NCBI RefSeq assembly: GCF_024256385.1
Contig: NZ_JAMLFW010000002.1
Span: 1,488,001 to 1,552,000 of the forward strand
Source of the DNA: Anatilimnocola floriformis
GTDB taxonomy: Bacteria > Planctomycetota > Planctomycetia > Pirellulales > Pirellulaceae
Direction: 5' to 3'
Length of the DNA stretch: 64,000 nucleotides
In this document: positions 45,418-52,854 of the stretch, piece after piece
How positions within the stretch are numbered: the stretch's first letter is position 1
Layout of the letters: each line of letters starts with the position of its first letter
Position numbers and translations under genes: made by a program
Notes under the pieces: model-generated
The model's input: the letters and a program-made list of their open reading frames with translations, nothing else
What the model was told of the DNA's origin: nothing
Database searches by the model: none

Positions 45418-46758
45418 ATGCACGCGTTTCTGCTTCTCACTCTCGCTGCGCTCGCGCCCGCTCAACTCCCTGACGGCACACTGCTGCGTTACGAGGGAAA
45501 GATGGTGGCCACGCGCGACGATGGCAATCCGCAGCACAAGGAGTTCACGCTCACCGCCGTGATGGGGCCAACCACCGGGACGGCGCGCGAGGTCGATTGG
45601 GTCATCACCGAACTGGGCCGCGGCAGTTGGTCGTGGACGGAGCGTTTCAATCGCTGGAGCGTCGACTCGACGCAGCGCGGCGATCAGCCGACCGCGCCGG
45701 CGCTGCTGTTTGAACGAAACGATGGCAAGAGTGTCGTGCCGCTGTCGCCGATTCTGTTTACTGCCGAGAGCCCGCTGGCCAAAGGTCAGAAGTGGTCTGC
45801 CGATCGGCTCGATTACGAAGTGACCGGCGAATCGACCAAAGCGAATCAAAGCTGCTGGACGGTCGACGTGCGAACCGCCTACGGCCCGAAACGCACGCTG
45901 CACGTTGCGAAAGACAGCGGCCTGGTCGTCGCCGTTCGCGAAACGGTGTTTGTCGGTCAAGGACAACAACACGAATTGCGTTACGAGCTCAAAGAGCAGA
46001 AGCAACTGACCGCCAGCGAAGCCTCGAAGACTGCTCAAGCCTTCACGTCATGGCTGGAATTGCAAGCTGCGCTGCAACGACAACCACGACAAGAGCGAGC
46101 CGAACTGAATGACGAACAACTGGCCCTCGCGCGAAAGCAGATCGCCGGTCTGCAAAAGGCCGCCGAGGGAACGCCGCTGGCCGAGTTCGCCTCCGCGGCT
46201 GCCGCCGATGTGCAGAACCAAAAGGGCAGGGCCGGCGCGCTCCTCGCGCTGAAAACGGCTGCGGTCGGCAAGTCGCTCGCCGAGCTGAAGATGCCGGAGT
46301 TGAAATTGACCGACCTCAATAGTAAAGAGTTGAACACCGCCGACTGGAAAGACAAAGTCGTGGTGCTCCACTTCTGGGAATATCGCGACGCGCCGCTGGA
46401 AGAGCCCTACGGCCAGGTCGGTTATCTCGATTTCGCCTCGCGAAAGCATGCCGACACAGCGGTGATCATTGGCGTGAACGTCGACGATCGGCTGGCCTCG
46501 GCCGATACTCGTCGCGCTGCCATTTCTTCGGCTCGCAAGCTGAAATCGTTCATGAATTTGAGCTATCCGATCGCCCTCGACGACGGCGCGCTAGTTAAGC
46601 AGTTCGGCGATCCACGCACGGCCGGCGGCAAGCTGCCGCTGTTTGTGGTGATCGACGCCGCCGGCAAGATTTCGGCGTATCACGCCGGCCTGTACGACAT
46701 TCGGCCCGAGCAGGGTTTGAAAGAACTGGAAGCCGCGATTACCGCGGCTGTCAAGTAA
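45418..46758 (+). CDS. Secreted redoxin-like protein lacking active-site cysteines
   Basis: 446 residues with a short signal peptide (MHAFLLLTLAALAPAQ). Residues 20-185 form a beta-rich N-terminal domain, residues 190-285 are helical, and residues 295-446 are thioredoxin/AhpC-like: VVVLHFWEYRDAPLEEP at the place of FWATWCPPC and a C-terminal PLFVVIDAAGKISAYHAG. The CxxC motif is absent (the aligned part reads YRDAP), so thiol chemistry is excluded and a binding role is likely. The family is known in planctomycetes but without function. Confidence 0.8.
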   Translation: MHAFLLLTLAALAPAQLPDGTLLRYEGKMVATRDDGNPQHKEFTLTAVMGPTTGTAREVDWVITELGRGSWSWTERFNRWSVDSTQRGDQPTAPALLFERNDGKSVVPLSPILFTAESPLAKGQKWSADRLDYEVTGESTKANQSCWTVDVRTAYGPKRTLHVAKDSGLVVAVRETVFVGQGQQHELRYELKEQKQLTASEASKTAQAFTSWLELQAALQRQPRQERAELNDEQLALARKQIAGLQKAAEGTPLAEFASAAAADVQNQKGRAGALLALKTAAVGKSLAELKMPELKLTDLNSKELNTADWKDKVVVLHFWEYRDAPLEEPYGQVGYLDFASRKHADTAVIIGVNVDDRLASADTRRAAISSARKLKSFMNLSYPIALDDGALVKQFGDPRTAGGKLPLFVVIDAAGKISAYHAGLYDIRPEQGLKELEAAITAAVK

Positions 46759-46813
46759 CTTTGCCCGTCTTGCGCGTCGCCGTCACCTTGCCAGCCGCAG
46801 GCAAAAGGGGAAG

Positions 46814-48088
46814 ATGGACTCGATGAACACCATTTCCCCCCTTCTCGCGCCGCGGCCTCTCGCGCCGGAACATCCCGACCGCATTCCCACGATCGAAGTG
46901 AAATCGGCCGGCCAGCATCCCAACCTCTTCCGCAAGCGGATCGATTTCGTCGCTCGCGAGGTTCGGCCTGGCGATTATGTGCGGGTAATCGATGCGGATC
47001 GCCGCGTCGTCGGTTACGGCATTATTAATCCCCGCGCCGAACTCGCCGTGCGGATGCTCACCTGGGGCGAGCGCATTCCCGACAAGAGTTTCTGGCAGGA
47101 AAAGCTCGTCGAAGCCGTCAAGCTGCGACGGGATGTGCTCAAGCTCGACGATGTGACCGACAGCTACCGCATCATCCACGGCGAAGGTGACGGAATTCCA
47201 GGGCTGGTGATCGACAAGCTGGGCGATGTGCTGTCGGCTGAAGTCTTCACCCCCGGTATGTATCAGCGAGCCGATGCGATTCTCGCCATGCTCGAGCCAT
47301 TCTGTGGCACGACGCATCGGCTCATTCGCTGCGGCCCGGCCACGATGTCGCAAGAAGGTTTCGAGGGGCCCGATATCAAGTCGGAGTTCTGCCCGTCGCG
47401 CATCACCATTCAAGAATACGGCACGCGGTTTCGTGTCGACTTCGGCGAAGGTCACAAGACCGGTTTCTTCTGCGACCAGCGCGACAACCGCCGCCAGCTC
47501 GCGGCGTATTGCAAGGACCGCACGGTGCTCGACGTCTGCTGCTACACCGGCGGCTTTGCGATTCAAGCGAAGAAGCTCGGCGGCGCTGCCGAAGTGACCG
47601 GCGTCGATCTCGACGAGCATCCGCTGGCTCTCGCCAAGGAAAACGCCAACCTCAATCAGGCCCGCTGCAAGTTCGTCCAAGCCGATGCGTTCATCTATAT
47701 GCGCGACCTACTCTCAGCGGGAAAGAAATTCGACGTCGTCGTGCTCGATCCGCCGAAGCTGATCCGCACACGACTCGAGTACGAAGAAGGCCGTCGCAAA
47801 CATCTCGATCTCAATCGCCTCGCGATGCGGCTCGTCGCGCCGGGCGGCTTGATGCTGACTTGCACCTGTGCGGGTTTGCTTCCCGCCGATGACTTCATGC
47901 AGCTCGTCTGCCTCGCCTCCCGCCAGGCCGGCCCTGAGTTGCAAGCGGCTACCAAAGAGCAAGGCGCCCGCAACGGCCCGCGGGCGATGCAGATCCTCTC
48001 GAAGTGCGGCGCTGCGCCGGATCATCCGGTGGCGAGCAATTGCCCCGAGAGTGAATACCTCAACGGCGTGTGGATGCGAATGCTCTAA
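46814..48088 (+). CDS. RlmI-like class I rRNA (m5C) methyltransferase
   Basis: 424 residues. PUA-like domain at residues 20-100 (IDFVAREVRPGDYVRVIDAD), then an RlmI-type Rossmann methyltransferase: FRVDFGEGHKTGFFCDQRDN, RTVLDVCCYTGGFAIQAKKL (SAM motif I), EVTGVDLDEHPLALAKENAN, KFDVVVLDPPKLIRTR with the DPP motif, and LMLTCTCAGLLPADDF. RlmI methylates C1962 of 23S rRNA. A short extension with MLAPRPLAPEHPDRIP precedes the PUA domain. The motif order agrees with RlmI; the exact nucleotide is inferred. Confidence 0.88.
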   Translation: MDSMNTISPLLAPRPLAPEHPDRIPTIEVKSAGQHPNLFRKRIDFVAREVRPGDYVRVIDADRRVVGYGIINPRAELAVRMLTWGERIPDKSFWQEKLVEAVKLRRDVLKLDDVTDSYRIIHGEGDGIPGLVIDKLGDVLSAEVFTPGMYQRADAILAMLEPFCGTTHRLIRCGPATMSQEGFEGPDIKSEFCPSRITIQEYGTRFRVDFGEGHKTGFFCDQRDNRRQLAAYCKDRTVLDVCCYTGGFAIQAKKLGGAAEVTGVDLDEHPLALAKENANLNQARCKFVQADAFIYMRDLLSAGKKFDVVVLDPPKLIRTRLEYEEGRRKHLDLNRLAMRLVAPGGLMLTCTCAGLLPADDFMQLVCLASRQAGPELQAATKEQGARNGPRAMQILSKCGAAPDHPVASNCPESEYLNGVWMRML

Positions 48089-48126
48089 AGGTAGCCCAGA
48101 GCGTTAGAGGGAGTGGCGACTATCGA

Positions 48127-48876
48127 CTAAACCAAGACAACCTCGCCGCGCCACGTATCCTGTTCGCGCGTGGCGATGACAAGTGCCGTTTCCGTTCCTC
48201 GTGCTTCCGCGAGCAACTCGCCTCCCGGCAACCAAATCGCGCTCTTGCCGACCGATTGCAGCGTGCCGCGCGAAGCGCCTTGATTGGCCATCACGGCGAG
48301 GAATTGATGTTCGCGGGCGTAACGCGGAAAGCGCGGCGAGTCGGACGTGTACCATTCCTCGGTGAGAAAGACGCTGGCTGCATAAATATCCGCGCCGCCG
48401 GCAGCATACGTCTGGGGGTGTGACGGCTTGCCGGTATCTGCACAAATGGCTAGGCCGATGGAATGACCCGCGACGCTAAGCACTTCAGGCCGATCGCCAG
48501 GAATAAAGTAATCCGGCTCGTTGCCGCCGAGATGCATCTTGGCGTAGGAATTACGTGTGCCGTTCGCGCGCTGGATGATCGATCCTAGGAACGGCTTGGC
48601 GGAATTACTTCGCAGCGGGGCGCCGAGCACGATATGCATGTTCGCCGTGCGGGCGACTTCATGCAGCGGATCCAGTCGCGCGTCATCAATGGACATCGCG
48701 AACTCCGCCGCGATTTCGAGTTCATATCCGGTCAGCGACAGTTCGGGAAAGATCATCACCGAAACGTCGTGTTCGGCCGCAGCTTCGAGCGCGGCCAGGT
48801 GGGTTGCCAAGTTCGCGGCCAAGTCTCCGCGCTGCGACGGGACTTGAGCGGCGGCGATGCGAAAGCGATCAGACAT
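48127..48876 (-). CDS. Carbon-nitrogen hydrolase (nitrilase superfamily)
   Basis: 249 residues. The catalytic triad Glu-Lys-Cys is visible in VMIFPELSLTGYELEI (Glu), YAKMHLGGNEPDYFIP (Lys) and LAICADTGKPSHPQTYA (Cys). The enzyme cleaves a nonpeptide C-N bond, typically in an amide or carbamoyl compound; the substrate is not known. ATG 48876 gives MSDRFRIAAAQVPSQRGDL, the usual start of the family; the frame further up is unsupported. It is divergent from the phosphatase gene, and convergent with the RlmI-like gene. Confidence 0.9.
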   Translation of the reverse strand: MSDRFRIAAAQVPSQRGDLAANLATHLAALEAAAEHDVSVMIFPELSLTGYELEIAAEFAMSIDDARLDPLHEVARTANMHIVLGAPLRSNSAKPFLGSIIQRANGTRNSYAKMHLGGNEPDYFIPGDRPEVLSVAGHSIGLAICADTGKPSHPQTYAAGGADIYAASVFLTEEWYTSDSPRFPRYAREHQFLAVMANQGASRGTLQSVGKSAIWLPGGELLAEARGTETALVIATREQDTWRGEVVLV

Positions 48877-48956
48877 CACGACGTTACTTGATTGACGATT
48901 GGTTTTGATGGATTTACGGTAGCATAACGAGCACGAGAGAAATGAGAGGTGATCGC

Positions 48957-49676
48957 TTGGCTCGCACCATAGCGATTGGCGATGTCCACGGTTGCGATCG
49001 TGCACTGGCGGCAGTGCTGGATCGGATCGCACCCAGCCAGGACGACGTTGTCGTGCAACTCGGCGATCTTGTTGATCGCGGGGTTGATTCCTGCAGCGTC
49101 ATCGATCGCATGATGAGGCTGGCACTTCGCTGTCGAGTAGTGCAACTCATCGGCGATCACGAAGAACTGATGCTCGACGCATTCAACAATCCTGCAGCAC
49201 TGGATCGCTGGCTCCGGAACGGCGGTGATTGCACGTTGTCGTCGTATGGATGGTCGCCGGGGCTGCCGCTCCGCGAAGTTCCTCGCCTTGCCGACCATGT
49301 TGCCTATCTGCAAAACGGCGTGAACTATCTCGAAACAGACACGTACGTATTCGTGCACGCGGGCTTTGAAGAAGATGTCGCCTGGGAGAATCAATCGCCA
49401 ATGGCGCTGCGCTGGCGAGTTATATCCGCAGCCACAAAGCCACATTGCTCGGGGAAGCACGTCATTTGCGGACACACGGCACAGCGATCTGGCAATGTGC
49501 TAAAGATGAACGGCGTTACTTGCATCGATACCAACTGTGTGCGTGGCGGCTGGCTGACAGCGCTTGATGTGACCAACAATGTGGTATGGCAGGTCAACAA
49601 CGTTGGCGAGATTCGCAAAACTCAATCATTACGAGGTAGCGATGAGCTATCGAACGGTCGAAGCCGCGAGCTTTGA
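48957..49676 (+). CDS. PPP-family metallophosphatase (PrpA/ApaH-like)
   Basis: 239 residues if TTG 48957 is used (ARTIAIGDVHGCDRAL with GAGAGGTGA upstream); ATG 48942 is the alternative. Motifs in order are GDVHG, VQLGDLVDRGVD, IGDHEELMLD and VFVHAGFEED, then HVICGHTAQRSG. These are the metal ligands of the PPP phosphatases (serine/threonine or dinucleoside-tetraphosphate type). In the third motif GDHE replaces the common GNHE, so an aspartate stands where the bridging Asn is expected. The 3' end overlaps the next gene by 35 bp. Confidence 0.85.
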   Translation: MARTIAIGDVHGCDRALAAVLDRIAPSQDDVVVQLGDLVDRGVDSCSVIDRMMRLALRCRVVQLIGDHEELMLDAFNNPAALDRWLRNGGDCTLSSYGWSPGLPLREVPRLADHVAYLQNGVNYLETDTYVFVHAGFEEDVAWENQSPMALRWRVISAATKPHCSGKHVICGHTAQRSGNVLKMNGVTCIDTNCVRGGWLTALDVTNNVVWQVNNVGEIRKTQSLRGSDELSNGRSREL

Positions 49677-50049
49677 AGAATACTTGGCCAGCGATGACGA
49701 CTCTGTTGAAGATCGCGCCTCGCAAAAAATAGAGCGCAACGAACGGCTCTTACGTTTCCCCTTCAGCGTCATGTTGAAGGTGTCGTTTCCCGAACTCGAC
49801 TTTGCCAATCGTTGGTGCTGGCAAAACTTCGGGCCCGGCGATGGAGAATGTACCCAGAGTTATTCGCGTTACCGAGTGTGTGACCGTAAGGATCGTCACA
49901 CGCACGAAGGGAGATGGGCGTCGCATTGGTTTGTCAAAACCGACTACGACTTTGGCTTCAACGAGTGGTACTTTGTGGCTAGCCGGGATCACGAGCTGTT
50001 TGTGGCAAACATCGCGAATATCAACTGGGGCGAAAACTTTCTCAAGTGA
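49642..50049 (+). CDS. Hypothetical protein, 135 aa
   Basis: ATG 49642 is inside the end of the phosphatase gene (35-bp overlap) and gives MSYRTVEAASFEEYLASDDD. The product is acidic at first, then rich in aromatic residues (NRWCWQNFGPGDGECTQSYS and SHWFVKTDYDFGFNEWYFVA), apparently a small beta-rich protein. No domain was recognised. Overlap with the phosphatase gene suggests co-translation. Confidence 0.6.
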   Translation: MSYRTVEAASFEEYLASDDDSVEDRASQKIERNERLLRFPFSVMLKVSFPELDFANRWCWQNFGPGDGECTQSYSRYRVCDRKDRHTHEGRWASHWFVKTDYDFGFNEWYFVASRDHELFVANIANINWGENFLK

Positions 50050-50076
50050 GTAGGGCAGGCTCCCGCCTACCCTACT
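50049..50076. repeat. Short GTAGGG-type palindrome
   Basis: AGTAGGGCAGGC and GCCTACCCTACT are complementary with one mismatch and a 4-base loop. It lies immediately after the stop of the 135-residue gene and could be its terminator, although no T-tract follows. Confidence 0.6.
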
Positions 50077-50149
50077 CCTCCTTCCCTGTTTCGACTCCGA
50101 GGCCGTCCGCGACTATTTTGCTTGCTTCCGGGAGTAGTGAGATATCTGC

Positions 50150-50692
50150 ATGCCACTCTTACTTCCCACTTTCAGCCTGGCGCCAGGAAACATTTACTGT
50201 CTGCATATTCCTCTCGGGTTTCACGACGAGGCATCTGCGCTGGAGTCTGAGATTCAAGACATCGCCAGACGCCAAGGCAAGTCCGCGATCATTTGCCGCC
50301 CCGCCATGCAGGCGCGTGGAATTCGCTACTGGCTGCGCGCTCAGGGGTCGGCAGAGTGGTTAGCCGCAGCTGCCAAGATCTCGAAGCAAGAAGCGGCGCG
50401 GGTGATCGCCACTTTGGGCGAGCCAGTGCATGAAATCCTCGGGCGAAATCCGTGGACGCCCTGCTGTCTGCTGGGGGTTGCCGCGGCTCTTCAACAAAGA
50501 CCAGAAGTTTTGCTCTACTCGACAGTAGCTCTCGATCCGCTGGGAATCGCGGCAGTTCATCGTTTGATCGCTTTGAATAATTCCGGCTTATGCGCGATTC
50601 ACTTTTCTTTCCAATCGTTCTACGGTAGTGGCGAACCAGCGCCCCGATATTGTTCTGAGAAGAGCCTTTGCATTGACTTGTCTCCAAATTGA
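50150..50692 (+). CDS. Hypothetical protein, possible degenerate ABC-ATPase-like
   Basis: 180 residues from ATG 50150. No exact family recognised. Residues 85-140 (CCLLGVAAALQQRPEVLLYS and TVALDPLGIAAVHRLIALNN) resemble the region from the signature helix to Walker B and D-loop of ABC ATPases, in which VLLLDEPTxGLDPLG is usual; here the acidic pair is replaced by YSTV, and no Walker A is visible. This may be a chance likeness. The gene is convergent with the FMN reductase gene. Confidence 0.5.
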   Translation: MPLLLPTFSLAPGNIYCLHIPLGFHDEASALESEIQDIARRQGKSAIICRPAMQARGIRYWLRAQGSAEWLAAAAKISKQEAARVIATLGEPVHEILGRNPWTPCCLLGVAAALQQRPEVLLYSTVALDPLGIAAVHRLIALNNSGLCAIHFSFQSFYGSGEPAPRYCSEKSLCIDLSPN

Positions 50693-50754
50693 GTTTCTCG
50701 TTGCACATCGCCCCGGAGTTAAACGTTCGCTTCCCTCGGGGTGAGGCATGCAGT

Positions 50755-51330
50755 TCAGCCATGCAGCTTCTTCAGCAACTCGGCCAGCTTCTGCCCGACT
50801 GCTTTGACATTGGCTTGCTGTTTCGCATCTTTCAGCGAGCCGTCTTCATTGAAGACATTCATCGCTTGCGGCACCGATGATTGGGTCGGCAGGACCAGCA
50901 CGTCGATGTTGCCGAGGATGGAGCGGAGGTGAACGAGGCCGCGCGAGCCGCCGAGTTGGCCGGGGGAGGCGCTGATCAGGCCGGCTGCTTTGCCGCGGAA
51001 GGCGAGCAAGCCTTGTTCGCCCGGGAAGGGGCGGGAGACCCAGTCGATGGTGTTCTTCAGCAGCGGCGTGATCGAGCTGTTGTATTCGGGCGAGGCGATG
51101 AGCAAGCCCTGATGATCGATGAACAGCTGCTTGAGCTTTGCCAATCCGGGAGGAGCGCCGGCGGCTTCGAGATCTTGATTGAAGAGCGGAAAGTCGTAAT
51201 CGGCGAGTTCGACGACGGTGACTTCGGCGCCGGCTTCGCGAGCGCCGGCCACGGCGATTGGCAGGAGTTTGCGGTTGAAGGAATCTTTACGCGTGCTGCC
51301 GGCGAAGGCGAGAATTTTAGGAGCGGGCAT
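50755..51330 (-). CDS. NADPH-dependent FMN reductase-like flavoprotein
   Basis: 191 residues from ATG 51330. Flavodoxin-like fold: ILAFAGSTRKDSFNRKLL phosphate-binding loop and the SPEYNSSITPLLKNTIDWVS segment of the NADPH-dependent FMN reductase family. GLISASPGQLGGSRGLVHLR follows. It reduces FMN or quinone-like substrates, possibly for detoxification; the electron acceptor is uncertain. Upstream on the same strand after 81 bp is the DUF2092/TlpA-like gene. Confidence 0.92.
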   Translation of the reverse strand: MPAPKILAFAGSTRKDSFNRKLLPIAVAGAREAGAEVTVVELADYDFPLFNQDLEAAGAPPGLAKLKQLFIDHQGLLIASPEYNSSITPLLKNTIDWVSRPFPGEQGLLAFRGKAAGLISASPGQLGGSRGLVHLRSILGNIDVLVLPTQSSVPQAMNVFNEDGSLKDAKQQANVKAVGQKLAELLKKLHG

Positions 51331-51411
51331 GGTGTTGGCTCTGCAAGTCATGCCGGAACTGCGCGAGTACGCTGGTTCCGGCCTACGACAATAAGGACGA
51401 AGTGAATCGTC

Positions 51412-52719
51412 CTATTGTTTCAAGCCGGTCACGGGTGGTCGAGTGGGGGCGAGCACTGGCGAAGCAGCGATGGCTTGCAGTTCGCGGGTGACGTTGGCTT
51501 GCAGGTCTTTGGCAGCGCCGTGCATCACCGAGCGAATCTTGCCTTGGCGGTCAATGATTACGACGGCAGGGAGTTCGCCGAGGCGGAAGGCGTGGCTAAC
51601 TGCACCAGCGGGATCGCAGACGGCAGCCGAAGTGAATTCGTGCTTCGTCGCAAACCGCCGAACCAGGCTCACGTCTTCGCCGACGTTGACTGCATAAAAT
51701 TGCACACCTTGCGAAGCGGTGTCTTTGACAAAGCCGGTAACCTTCGGCATTTCAGCCGTGCTCGGCGTGCACCACGAAGCCCAGAAAATCAGCACCGTAG
51801 CGAGCTTGTCTTCGGCAGGCTTGAGCTTCATTCGGCTGCCGTCGAGTTGCACTAGTTCGATGGCGGGGACAGGCTGACCGACGAGATCGACGGCTTCGTC
51901 GCAGGAGAGCGCTTCATAGATGCAGTGCACGCGGCGAGCATCTTGAGGCAGGCTGATTTGGAAGGTTCCTTCCGGAATCGTGCCACCGATTTTCCAATTG
52001 AGCTTCGACGTGGCGACCATTTGAAACTGATTGTCGGCCGCGATGTTGACCTGCGTGGTCCGGGAGAACTGCTTCAGCAGCGGTGCACCCTGAGCGCCGA
52101 TCCAAAGTTCCACTTGTTGCTGACCCCACTGCGTGTGGAAGTGGTGGCAGCGAGCGTTGTCGAGCATTTCCAAGCCGATGTACTTCACGCTGGTGGCGTG
52201 AGCGTGAATGAAGTCGAGCAGGTTCGGCTGCATGAGGATCTCGATCCCCGAGCCGGCCAGGCTTTGGGCGAGCATCACGTTGTGCGTGAGTTCACCTTCT
52301 TCAGCGGCAGGATGCTGCGAGTACAACTGTTGCGCGTCGTGCAGGGTTGTTACCTGCGTGCCATCGTTGGCACAGATCAGATCGGGGGTTTTGGAAAATC
52401 CCGACTGCACCTCGATGCGATACAGGTTCGGCCGGGCGTGAGTCATCTTGTAATGATTCTGCCCTTCGGCGCCGCGAGCGGTTTTCCAATCGTTGGTGAC
52501 TTCGAGTTTGTAGTTGGGGGCCGTCTTCAAAAACTTCACGCACTCGGCCAGCACTTCATCGAACTTGGCCTGGTCGGCACTGGCTTGTTGCTGCGAGTAC
52601 GCCGGCTGACCTTGCGGAGCAGCGGGATTTTGTGGCGCGGGCTGTCCTTGGCCCAACACCGACGTGGCAAACAAACAGGCCGAAACACCGGCGCAAGCGA
52701 GCGATAAAACGAGACGCAT
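51412..52719 (-). CDS. Secreted DUF2092 / TlpA-like redoxin with single cysteine
   Basis: 435 residues, signal peptide MRLVLSLACAGVSACLFATS to about VLGQ. Residues 50-270 resemble DUF2092 (LLKTAPNYKLEV-type start, then QVELWIGAQGAPLLKQFSRT). Residues 275-420 are TlpA-like: VLIFWASWCTPSTAEMPKVT and ELPAVVIIDRQGKIRSVMHG. The active site is CTPS, so only the nucleophilic cysteine of CxxC remains. It may form mixed disulfides or a glutathionylated form, but cannot act as an ordinary oxidoreductase. Periplasmic. Confidence 0.85.
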   Translation of the reverse strand: MRLVLSLACAGVSACLFATSVLGQGQPAPQNPAAPQGQPAYSQQQASADQAKFDEVLAECVKFLKTAPNYKLEVTNDWKTARGAEGQNHYKMTHARPNLYRIEVQSGFSKTPDLICANDGTQVTTLHDAQQLYSQHPAAEEGELTHNVMLAQSLAGSGIEILMQPNLLDFIHAHATSVKYIGLEMLDNARCHHFHTQWGQQQVELWIGAQGAPLLKQFSRTTQVNIAADNQFQMVATSKLNWKIGGTIPEGTFQISLPQDARRVHCIYEALSCDEAVDLVGQPVPAIELVQLDGSRMKLKPAEDKLATVLIFWASWCTPSTAEMPKVTGFVKDTASQGVQFYAVNVGEDVSLVRRFATKHEFTSAAVCDPAGAVSHAFRLGELPAVVIIDRQGKIRSVMHGAAKDLQANVTRELQAIAASPVLAPTRPPVTGLKQ

Positions 52720-52854
52720 CGAACGAGCTCCTTCCCGCGGCTAATCGGCGTCGCTTTCCAGTCCCTGGAATATTCGCCGATCAGGTACAGACGTTGAACT
52801 AGCTAAGGATCAATTGAAAACAAACGCAAGAAACGAGAACTACAAGAACAAAAA

